Assembly (NCBI GenBank): GCA_905147135.1
Contig: LR990053.1
Location: 16,070,501-16,134,500 of the forward strand
DNA: 64,000 bases
Reading direction: 5' to 3'
DNA from: Blastobasis lacticolella
Lineage: Eukaryota > Arthropoda > Insecta > Lepidoptera > Blastobasidae
Under the pieces are notes generated by a model that saw nothing but the letters and a program-made list of their open reading frames with translations, searched no databases and was not told where the DNA came from. Position numbers and translations under genes: made by a program. Numbering within the stretch: the stretch's first letter is position 1; the number at the start of each line of letters is the position of its first letter. Below are positions 20,736 to 30,800 of the stretch, in pieces.

Positions 20736-21199
20736 ATGCTACGCAGTGATAGTCCACCTGAAGGCAAGCGGTAACCGTCGCCCATTACATCTACGATTTA
20801 AGCATTTAGGTTGCAGGCAACAAACATGCAGAACAGCAGATGTGTTGTCACTGTGAGGACTAAGATGAAATGCGTCATGCCTGTATTTGCACTGGCTTAT
20901 TTTATGGAAACCCCACGTACTAGGCGCAATATTAAGGAGGTCTAAATTATCCGTTTTGTGTTTTTTGGTTTCGAGGGTTCTGTACAAAAAAATATTGTAG
21001 GTAATCAATTATGATTTTAATTCAAAAGGTTCATTCATCGTTTTTACGAAAGTGCACCACCACCTAACTAATAACAAAGTAGTCTTATTCAAATTACTGT
21101 AGCATATTAATGTAGCAAACTCTAATTAATGTAACATCTTTGTCTTTTTACGAGTTTGCTTTCTCATGTCATGTCTGTCAGTCATGTTTCAGTGTCGCG

Positions 21200-22580
21200 T
21201 AGGTAATCGTACCTATCGTTTTCACGAACATTTCTTATCAACTAAAATTAACTAAATGATTCTTAGTTGATGGAGCCATACCTGTAAATATCCCATGCTT
21301 CACCCAATTGGAGAACCTAGGTCACCTAGGTGGAGCACGGACCCAAACACAATTTTAGAAATAACTGTCTAGGTTACTGTCATTGTACCAAACTACCCGA
21401 TAAAATCGTGATAAGCAAATGTAGGCCATCGCCATAAGGATTATTATTAAGCCCACAGTTGGATTCGCTTGAGACTCACTTTATCAAATAAATAAAAAAT
21501 CAACATTATGGTGCAACTACCAGGAGAACATAAAACGAGAGAACATAAAAGGCGAAATAAGTTAGACCCCTAAAACACGGATCCCTAAGTACGAATCCTC
21601 TTGCACGTGCCGTCAAGGTCAAGGTCAAGGCCAGCGCCGGAGCTTTGGCGGCGCCTTTGACATCAAAATAGAAACTGAAAACTAAAAAATCTAAAAATAG
21701 AATACTTTGGCGGGCCGTTCTTTATTTTGTGGTTTGACCCACGGCGCGACTTCCTTTGACGAAATTTGCCTACTTTCGCGTCGTATTCGTTCATTCAGTT
21801 TTTAGCTTTTCGCGTGACTGAAATGATTGTTGCGTTGTAGTTGTAGGATACCTAAGTACCTATTGTGAAGATAACTGTGATAAGAGTGTTAACGATGTGA
21901 ACGAATGATTTATAGCTTCAGGTACCAGTATTAACGTAGTCTTGTCTGTGTTCAGCGTTCAACGTTTAAGTATTGTGATAATCATTATTCTGTGTATGAA
22001 TGCAAGCTAGCAGTAGGCCAAACACCATGGTACCTACCTATTTACGTATTGCATAGCAACCAGAGCCTGCGTAGTGTTGTGTATCTGTGTGTATGGAGTG
22101 TACCTACATAGCTACGCTACGATACGAGTGCAAGCTTACTTGATAGTTAATACCTATCAGTCATCCGAGCCACAAGAAAGCAAGAAAGTATGGCACCTGA
22201 CGCTGTTTGTTTTCATAAAATAACTTTAAAAAGGTACGTACCTACATGCTTTAAAGGTCTAGGTTCTAGCTAGACTTTAAGATATGCTACCTAGCTAGTA
22301 CCTAATCGTAACGTTAGGAGGTTCTTTTCCGATGGGAAATAGGCAGAAAAGACAACGCTTTTATCTGTTCATGAAAACATGTAGTTATTTAGTAAAACCC
22401 TGTCTGTAATCTGTTTCAACAAAACTAGTCTCATAAGTGGTTCCCTACGCTACGTAGGTCCCTAGATGAGTGAACCATTTTAGTAGGACATAGTACCTAC
22501 TTATTTGTGTAGAACGATTTATCAATTGAACGAATTCTGTTTTAGTTATGTAGCTATCTTAAGTATGTTTTTCAAGAACG
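21200..22580. other. Non-coding interior of the TIR element
   Basis: No gene seen. A (ggtcaa)-like run at 21619-21637 and a GC-richer patch at 21640-21830, containing 'cattcagttttt' (initiator-like), stand out from AT-rich surroundings. Confidence 0.35.
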
Positions 22581-22581
22581 T

Positions 22582-22805
22582 TGGTGGCTGGGCGGTTGAG
22601 TATCCGACTCGTAAGCGAGAGAGGTGCCGGGTTCGAATCCCGCTGTGGCAATGTACCAATGACTCTTTTCTGAGTTATGTACATTAGTTGAAATTAACCG
22701 ATGCTCCTATGGTGAGGGAAACATCATGATCAAATCTGCAAATTCTGGCAACTGAAATTGTAGCAGGGTCATGGAGGTCAGATGGTAGTCGCTCCACTGT
22801 AACAA
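22582..22805 (+). repeat. tRNA-type SINE family A, copy
   Basis: The tRNA-like head has an A-box region 'gcggttgagtatccgactcg' and a B box 'gggttcgaatcccg'. A body follows with 'acattagttgaaattaaccg' and 'ggaggtcagatggtagtcg'. The forward orientation shows RNA polymerase III promoter boxes without an intact tRNA fold. Confidence 0.85.
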
Positions 22806-22845
22806 ATTCTTTTCTCTCCACAAAATTATTTTCCGTGCCCGTGGT

Positions 22846-23172
22846 CCGCCTTGACTATGGTCCATGATCTAGGATTTGGCAGATTAGGTAATTAATTGCA
22901 GTGGAGCGACTGCCAACTGACATTCCTGGCTCCTAACCCTGCTACCAAGGGAACCTGACCAGATTGGATCATGGTTACTTACACATTCAGTCGTCTGAAC
23001 TGAATGTGTAAGTTTCATCATGATAATTTCCCTTACCGTGAAAGCATCGGTTAGTATTCAGCTAATGTGCATAACTTAAAAAAGAGTTATTGGTACATCG
23101 CGGCAGAGGGATTCGAACCTGGTACCTCTCGTGTACGAGTCGGATACCGCAACCTTAGGCCACCGACGCTCC
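22846..23172 (-). repeat. tRNA-type SINE family A, copy
   Basis: A reverse-oriented full copy. The body ('gatctaggatttggcagatt', 'gggaacctgaccagattgga') is followed at the right by the inverted head ('ggattcgaacctggtacctc', 'ccaccgacgctc'). It lies back to back with the copy at 22582-22805. Confidence 0.87.
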
Positions 23173-23349
23173 GACTATTTAAGCATACTTACCTATTGAA
23201 AATAATTAGTGTAGGCAAGTTCCTAGTTAATTTGGTAGAGCCTATTCATGTAGATAAGTAGGTAACATTTAGTACGACGCCTGGTAGTAAGATGAAGGAG
23301 GTTGGTTTGTTTTGATATGAATGGCACGAGGTTATTACTCGTCCTTATG

Positions 23350-23665
23350 GTGTGTACACACTCAACGTACGCCAACGAAGGGCTGTCGGCCGAATTATTT
23401 GGACTTCTATGGTCTAATACTTGCATTTCGTGGTCAAGCAAACGATCTTTGGGAGTTTTGGGAACCGATTCGGGCTCGTATTTGCACGTTTGTTTGTTGG
23501 CCTTCGGTATCCGCCCAAACTGCGATTGGATGATTACTTCTATCCGTTTGATGTTACCGGCACGCTGCACTGCGGATTGCCGGCCGGCACTCGCCAACGG
23601 GACAATCGTTGGCCGAAACGGGTGCGCGTCACACATCGCCCGGTGTGTACGCAGCATTAGGCTCC
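23350..23665. repeat. MITE inside a split older repeat
   Basis: The ends show inverted 'gtgtgtacacact' and 'gtgtgtacgcag' motifs. A flanking direct repeat of about 60 bp ('cctggtagta', 'gaggaggttg', 'gcacgaggttatta') lies at 23281-23342 and 23666-23727. Overlapping open frames of up to 164 codons on both strands are a by-product and match nothing known. Confidence 0.55.
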
Positions 23666-24097
23666 TGGTAGTAGGCTTGAGGAGGTTGCTTTGTTTCGAT
23701 AGGGGTCGCACGAGGTTATTAACCTGTTTTTTATATGATCATCAACTTGAAATAGAGCTGCGCTTCAACGTAGTCGATATGGTTATTTATCTTTAAAAAT
23801 TAATTTTTTTTATTAAAATTAAAATCCAATGTCCGGATAAAATGAAGTCGCCAGTGCACTCTTTGAAAGCTCTACTTTAACACCCTTTCGGCTTTATACA
23901 TGTATTATGAAACACCCTGTATATTGTTTTTTTTTTTTTTTTTTTTTTGACATTCTTAATATTCTTGCAATATTCTACTTAGGTCTACTGGTGTTTTTTT
24001 TTTTTTTTTTCCTTTTAGGTCTATGATTGTTCTGCTATCGCTTTTATGTTCAAATGTATATTATACAAAATATACTGACAACATAATTTGCTTAAAC

Positions 24098-26060
24098 TTA
24101 CTTGTTTCTAAGTATTACATCTTCTGCGATCCGGCAGCAGAACTCAACAAAGGCTGTCCTAGTTTCTTTCCGAGTAATTAGGTTTTTTAGGTTTGATGTC
24201 GATATTTCTTCATTAAACCTCATTTCGAAGTCATATCTTCGTTTGGCGTATTTAGGACAGTCTGTGATTAAGTGCGTTACGCTCTCCTCGGCTGCCGGGT
24301 CGCAGACGCAAGATGATATATCTTTACGCTTAAATCTATTTAGATAAGCTGAGAAACCACCGTGTCCCGTGAATATTTGTGTTAGTATATAATTTAGTTT
24401 TATTGTTTTAATTATTTTATAAGCAGGTCGTATCTCAGGGAAGAAGAGTTTGGTAACGTACGCGGTTGTGGCCTCTGTATATCGTTTCTGCCATATTTCC
24501 AATGTTTGCTCTCTGATAGACCTCTTTGCGAAAGACATTGGATACCAATCATAGTCCGCTACTGTGTTATCATCAAGTGCAGCTTCTTTCGCCAGTTGGT
24601 CAGCTCTTTCGTTCCCTAGTGTGCCGATGTGCGCTTTTACCCAATAAAATTGTACTATTTTGTTTTGTTTAGCTATTTCTCGCAAGTCTGTTTTTATTTG
24701 GCACACTAAAGGGTGGCTCTCAACATTTCCAGCCAGCAGGTCCAGCGACGACCTTGAGTCACTCATGATTTTGAATTTAATTTTCTCTGATATTTTGGCT
24801 ATTTCCGCAGCTTTACCTTATATATATTGCTAGCAGCTCTGCCTGAAAGACAGAACAGCAGGGTTCTAGTCTTATTTTGGCAGATAAGGTTTCCTTACCG
24901 TTGTTCCAGCATGATATGGCTGCCCCGACCTTCCCCTGTATCTTGCTCCCGTCTGTGTAGATACATAGTTCTTCTTCGTGTATTACAAGTTCACTTACAT
25001 CTGTTACGCAAGTGTAACGTGTGTCGATTTTTTCCGAGGGGTGGGGAGCTATTAGATAGCTTACCTTTTTCTCCATCTCACTATTAGATGATAGCGTTTG
25101 TAGGGGTTCTCCTCGTTTAGCTCGATATAGAGCCGCCGCTTCTTCTATCCGGAGGTCCAACGGCAGGAGTCCGGCCAAGACCAATGCTGCATTTAAAGAG
25201 ACGGTGCGATAAGACCGGCAGATCTTTTGTGCAAAGCCTCTTTGCACTGAGTTCAACTGTTTTTTAATGGTAATTTTTTCTACTGCCGCAACCCATACGC
25301 TGGAGGCATACAGAATTATGGGTTCTATAACTGCGACATATATGGTTCTGATTATCTCCGGATTAAGGCCCCAGGACAGTTTTGCAACTTTTGCTAATCT
25401 TTTATATATATTGGTAGCCTTTTTACAAATATGTGCAACGTGACTGTTGAATTTCAATTTACTATCAATAATAATGCCTAATAGTTTTACCTCGCTAACT
25501 GCGTTAATTTTAACTCCTCCCATTTTGATGTCTGGTTCATCGTATTTACGTCTATTTGTTTTTATCATTAAGTTTGTCTTGTGAGCGGCGAATTTTAATG
25601 TATTTTCTTTACCCCAGTTGTCTATTGTTTCCAAAATGTTGCATGCGTCGCGCTGTACAGCTTCCGAAGTCTTTCCAGAGATAACCACCACCACATCGTC
25701 AGCAAAAGCCTGTCCATACACGTTTTCTTTTCCCTCCAATATTTGCAGTAACGGGTCCAGCAGCAGATTCCAGAATGTTGGACCCGTTATGGATCCTTGC
25801 ACACATCCTTTCCCTGTTGATATTTCGCAGGTTGCTCCAGCATAGCCTACTCTTACTTTTCTGTCCTCAAGGTAACTGTAGATGACTTTTCTTTGGTTTT
25901 TAGGGCAAGCTTTTTTGAAGAGTTGATCCTTTATTGCCGGCCACCACGCACTGTCGAACGCTCACTCAATGTCTAGTGAAACCAGGGCCACTATGTCCTT
26001 GTTTGTTACCCTTTCTCTCACATGGCTCACCAGGTCGTAGAGAGCATCTTCAGTACTACG
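24098..26060 (-). pseudogene. LINE reverse transcriptase-RNase H remnant
   Basis: The frame covers the C-terminal half of ORF2. The RT palm includes 'FADD' (catalytic Asp pair), then the thumb, then an RNase H domain beginning 'CIYTDGSK', and a C-terminal Cys-His motif ('SSCVCDPA', 'THLITDCP'). RT plus RNase H points to the I/R1/LOA group of non-LTR elements. It is broken: a TGA at about 25967 within 'SLDIE-AFDSAWW', and a frameshift near 24815 within RNase H between 'LLAIY' and 'KAAEI'. The N-terminal endonuclease and finger domains are missing through 5' truncation. Confidence 0.92.
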
Positions 26061-26100
26061 TTGTGGCGTATGTTTGTGGCACTGTAAATGGTGCTGTTTT

Positions 26101-26870
26101 ATTTACTATGGCAACCGTCAGAGTTATTTGTTCGTTCAACTGCATCTAGATATATTTATATATGTATATCGATGGTATTTACACAATATTTTTGTATATT
26201 TTGATGTGAAATTGTTGAAAATGTTAGTAGATTTCTTGGAAATCCACGGAAAAAAAGACTCCCAGTTGACTTCAAATGTAAAGAAAAAAATATTAGGATC
26301 TAGAACACTTCGTCTAAAATAGACAATTTATTACTTAAATAACAAATTCAGGACAACATTTTTTATTTTTAGTACCAAACAAAAATTATCGATTACTTAA
26401 TATTAAAGTTTTATATGAACTGTTTTTGTGTATTTAATGTAAAATGTCTAGTATTTCACATCCATCTAAGTAATATAGTGCATGAATTTTCACATTGTAG
26501 GTACTCATATTTCTTATAGAAGTGGGACATCAATTGACTGATCGTGTAAAGTCTTTTTTATCATTAGAAGAATTACTGGATATGGGATCTATGTCTCTTA
26601 TATAAAACAATACAGACTTTGCGGTTTGCTGGCGTTACATGTGCAATAAAAGTGATCTCTCGAAATTATGGCGCTTGATCCAAAAATTATGCAAAATCAC
26701 AATATATTTTCCTTGATATCACAAAGAAAATCAGACTTTTTCCTTTATTTTTATAATCAACTAACAACATTGCGTCGATTACAATAGTCAGTGCCACAAA
26801 CAATTATAGCTTATTTGAGCCGTTTGCTTTCCTGAAACCTATTTAATTAAATTAGATTTTTCATGCTAGG
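26101..26870. other. Intergenic DNA upstream of COG1, no gene seen
   Basis: AT-rich sequence with no supported exon or RNA gene. Confidence 0.4.
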
Positions 26871-26871
26871 C

Positions 26872-27025
26872 AGAAAATTTTAAACCCGTTCCACTTGAGG
26901 CGGGCTGGGCGGAATTTGAAGAACTTCATCGAGTGCACCACATTAGCGGTGATTCGACTAAGTTTTCCGAATGCTGCCCAGCCCAGCTGAATCCGCTTCT
27001 TGGCCTCTTAAAATTTTATCTGCAA
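26872..27025. repeat. Imperfect inverted repeat upstream of COG1
   Basis: 'ggcagaaaattttaaacccg' and 'gcgggctgggc' face 'gcccagcccagctg' and 'cctcttaaaattttatctgc'. It looks like a degenerate MITE. It lies about 650 bp upstream of the COG1 start. Confidence 0.6.
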
Positions 27026-27489
27026 AGTTCGTGTCCTACGCCTTAGGAGTTCTTCCGCAGTGAATGAGGAAATGAACCTATCTGATTTCTGTTGATCCTC
27101 GAAAATTCTCCGAAAAATTTATTAAATTTGGTAATTTTTAGTCAGTCTTCTTTCACTTAATTGCTTGTTTCAAAATTATTTTGAAAAGGCGTAAAAACGA
27201 ACTTCACGTTGATGGTTTCACTTTTTAATTATAGTTTTCGAGAAATCGCCTCGTAAAAGTACACAATTTATATATCCAAGTATTCAAATGAAAAGCGTAT
27301 GAGTATATATTTGACCATGCTATGTCACGTTCCGGTTGGTTTCCTGTAACCTTGGTAGTTGATTGGTGTGTTGAATCAAGGTCACTCTGTTGGCAGCCGT
27401 GTGGTACGTCCCTTACACTCTCGGGCGAGTGACAAGTACAGATTATATCCTCTTTGAGTTATACATTGATGTTGACAGATGATTGACAT

Positions 27490-27505
27490 TGACATTTCAG
27501 TCTTA
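27490..27505 (+). promoter_or_regulatory. Possible COG1 initiator
   Basis: 'acatttcagtctta' contains the arthropod initiator core TCAGT about 180 bp upstream of the chosen ATG, with no TATA box at a fitting distance. This is a guess from the motif alone. Confidence 0.25.
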
Positions 27506-27676
27506 TTTGTCTGTGGTAGGTACTTGTGTTGTGTTGTTATGGGCGAGTTTTTATGTGAAAAAAGTGTAGATTTGGCAATTTATTTTGTTGTAAATAACAA
27601 TGCTAAATTAAATAACTCTAGACAACAATCCTTTTTATGCAGTAAATATAGCTGGTTGCTTAGGTCAGTTGCAAAC

Positions 27677-27813
27677 ATGCCCCAGTCTAATTTGCTGGAC
27701 ATAGTTCCTGAACAACTATTTCAGGTCCATTCTATCAGTGATATAGATCAGGTTCAGAAGAAATTACAGTATGAAATCGAGAGGAAAAGGGAGGAGCTAC
27801 GGGCTATGGTGGG
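27677..27813 (+). CDS. COG1: COG1 exon 1
   Basis: Starts MPQSNLLDIVPEQLF and ends 'RAMVG' split before donor GTAAGT (phase 2). It contains the first helix of the Vps51-like domain. The frame stays open upstream to 27479, so transcript data are needed to fix the start. Confidence 0.9.
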
Positions 27814-30800
27814 GTAAGTATATTTCATTGTGTTTTGTTCACTTGGGTTACATGTATACATATTTTCTCTCTATTTTACTGAGCGACTGGTTGGTATGTA
27901 ACTTAAAACTAGTTAATTTATTTTATTATGCTTTAATGACTAGCAGGCTGCTGTGGATTCATTAGTAAGGTCCTGTTGGCGATAAATTTATACTCCTATA
28001 AAATTGCCAATTTCTAATTAGCTTTATGATTACAGCGAGAGATACCGGGACCTCATACACGCAGCAGATACTATTGAAGAGATGCGAGCTACCACAACTA
28101 GTACCCTCAACCACATAGGGCAGATGATTTCAGCATGCAGAAACTTACATGATACCCATCTTGTGGGTTTCAAGATTGAAGAAAAGTTACCACAAGCACC
28201 AAGGTATGGTATTAATGGTAATGGTACTCTTAGCTTAGCTTTAAACTAATTCCTCTTCCAATCAAAGTTACATAAAATGCAAACAAAAGAAGTGCATTGA
28301 CGTATGTGCCATAGTTGTATTGTGTAGTTAAGTGAAATCAATTAAAAAGAAGAGCAATTGTGTAAAAATTTTATTTTATAATATTATACATAAGTGTGAG
28401 AGTTCATGTACAAAGTGTAATTATTGAATAATTTGACAAATTCGGTGAATCGTTTATTTACCTTTTATATTATCTTTGTTTGAAACGCATTATAATCATA
28501 ATAAATCCATCTTGGTAAGTAGTAGACGACCTATTGCCAAATGCTGTAAACCATCTATTAAGTAGTGTATTCTCAAAAACAAGAGCCAGGAATAGCTCAA
28601 AAAGGGAAGCAGACCCTGGCAGGAGCCTGGTTAAGTTCTAGGAGGATGATGATGGTGATTACAATCATAATAAGTGAGAAGTTTTATTCTTACAGTCAGT
28701 GGCGTGCACAGAGTTTAAAGACAAGGTAGACAGAAATTATTAAAAGCTTAATAATTACCAAAAATGCTGCATGTTAAAGTTGAATCGTAAAAAGTAGAAC
28801 AAAAAATCTTTATCTCTAAAATTTTTATAACGGGCGCGACATTCGTTTGATATACAATATATTCGTTTGATATACAACTACAATAAAAATCATGTTACGT
28901 TTTGGTTTTGGCTCCATGGGAAAATCCAACTAATAACTCTGGTTCGGAAGTGTTCGGTCATTGTCGAGATTTTTCGTCTGAAAAGGTATTGCCTACCCTG
29001 TGCGATTGTGTGCGTAATTTGTGGCATAGTGTTCGACGTATCAATAGGAATGCACACCAATGAGGATAAATAAACAACAATGCACACATATGTACATTAA
29101 GGCACAAATAGTTTGTGTCTTTCTCGTTACGCGCTCATAGCGGCGCTAGTATCGGATTTGATTCCGTATCGCGCAACAATACATTACATAGGTACCATCG
29201 ATTTTCGGTAGATGTTTTGTTTATTAATTAGTAGAGTAGCAATTAGGTACCCATTATATAAGTTTATAATATTGTGATCAGAACAGAATGGTAGGGTAGG
29301 CAGTGTCTTTTTGTCTTTATGAAATGCACGCCACTGCTTACAGGGTATGCAGTTACATAAAACACGCAGTCCGTATAGATGTTGTAGTATATAGTCTAAT
29401 TCATGAAATAAGAAATAAAATAGGTAGGAGATATTGTAACAATCAATAAATTGTATTGTCTTTTTTTATTTTAACATTTTTGCCAACATTGCTATCCAGA
29501 ACCATAATGTCGCCAGTGAATTATAGTATTTTTTTTATAATTCACAGTTATCAATTTACAAACAACTCTGTACATGGTATATCAGTGCAAGTCAAACTAC
29601 TGATGGAGATACCTGAGAAAATATGGAAGGCAATTGAGGAAGAGGATTTTGTGAAAGCAATTCAACTTTTTATAATGGCCAGGCATGTGAATACAGGTAA
29701 TTGTTATAAATTTACGAGTTGGTACGTATCTTGATGCAATTCTGTTCAACTAATCGCAGCAAGACAGCTTTGGCTCTGGCTTGCAGCGTGAAATTGGAGA
29801 TAGGCGGTACCATACCCGGTATTTGATTTTAATGGCCCGGTGACGGGGCGCGAGCCACCAAATGGACTCATACTCACTCATACTGGAGTGACTCATGAAT
29901 TAAATGAAGTGTATTTAATTAGTAATGTTGACATATAGTGTATTCAGCCACTGGCCGTAATGTCGAATATTCGGTTTTGTGAAACAAACAGGCATGTGGT
30001 ATGTGAACAAACACGTTCAAATTTTCCCGCCAAATAGGTACACGATCTACCAGAACCTTGTTGGACAGATCCGATCATCTGATTGGTTGGCGCCAGTCTG
30101 CGCTTTCGATGGCTTGACGTCGTTGAGAATGGCACGCATGTGCCAACAAACTCACCATCAAGGATGCTGAACACTGACAAGAGGAGTAGGTAGGCGGACC
30201 CTGGGCCCTCGCGGAGAACGCAACCGGAATTTAACGCTAGCATGATGATAATTCCTAGTAGTTATGCTCTTATTACATTTGGCAAAATTGAGAAAAAAAA
30301 AGCGTGAGAGCAAATAAAAGTGAAATGTATTGCTCAAAAAATAAGGTCTATTTTTGTATCACGCCTTTTGATAAGCGGAGCGCCGCGTGATATAATTTAT
30401 GTTATACAAAAATGGACCTTATTCTTTGAGAAACAAATCTCAATAATTATACACTAAATGAATGTACATTGCCTTGTAAATACCGTAAATGGATATCTCA
30501 ACGGGAATGTTTGACTATTATATTTTCATGCTGTAATTCTGACACGCTAAACATGTTTGTGTACTGTTGTTATATTTATTCATTCTTGTAAAACCATGTT
30601 TATTGCAAATAAAGATATATGATTATGATTATTGTAGGTCTGCAATTGCAAATAGGCGGCAAGAATGTGAAGCCAGGTATGCAGTCTTTGCAAAGGCTGG
30701 TGATGCAGCAGTGGAATTCTATATCCAATTTCAATCAGACCATCATTGATGTGTGCAGACAGAAGCTGCAGGATGTGGATATTACTGTGGAGGTGAGTGT

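Larger units (their letters stand above)
19330..23919. mobile_element. 4.6-kb element with perfect 31-bp TIRs, TA duplication
   Basis: Both ends carry 'cagggtgtttcataatacat' continuing 'gtataaagccg', 31 bp and identical in inverse. TA lies at each flank (19328-19329 and 23920-23921). A TA target and short TIRs fit the Tc1/mariner superfamily, but no transposase frame is visible. The interior is a patchwork of an RTE fragment, two SINE A copies and two MITEs. It may be a non-autonomous carrier, or two end fragments bridged by later insertions. Confidence 0.8.
18946..26069 (-). mobile_element. 5'-truncated LINE (I/R1/LOA group) carrying a nested insertion
   Basis: A 13-bp target duplication 'atgtttgtggcac' flanks the unit (18933-18945 and 26070-26082). 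The left end is T-rich, which is the poly(A) tail of a minus-strand element. The right end is cut inside the reverse transcriptase. The LINE itself is 18946-19329 plus 23920-26069, about 2.5 kb; the middle is the TIR element 19330-23919 inserted into its 3' untranslated region. Confidence 0.9.
18820..26100. repeat. MITE family M4, copy split by a LINE insertion
   Basis: 18820-18945 matches the M4 copies at 32440-32665 and 50455-50660 ('aacaacagcgacgctg' and 'ccggtggcca' blocks). The element resumes at 26083 after a duplicated 13-mer. The interval between is the LINE composite at 18946-26069. Confidence 0.7.

Noticed and set aside
22590..22655. tRNA-like B box 'gggttcgaatcccg'
   Set aside because: It is the head of SINE family A, repeated many times in the window.
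23223..23796. Overlapping 162- and 164-codon frames on opposite strands
   Set aside because: They lie in a MITE and its flanking repeats, have no recognisable domain, and mirror each other; low stop density is due to GC content.
24098..26060. Active LINE
   Set aside because: A stop codon, a frameshift and 5' truncation make it non-functional.
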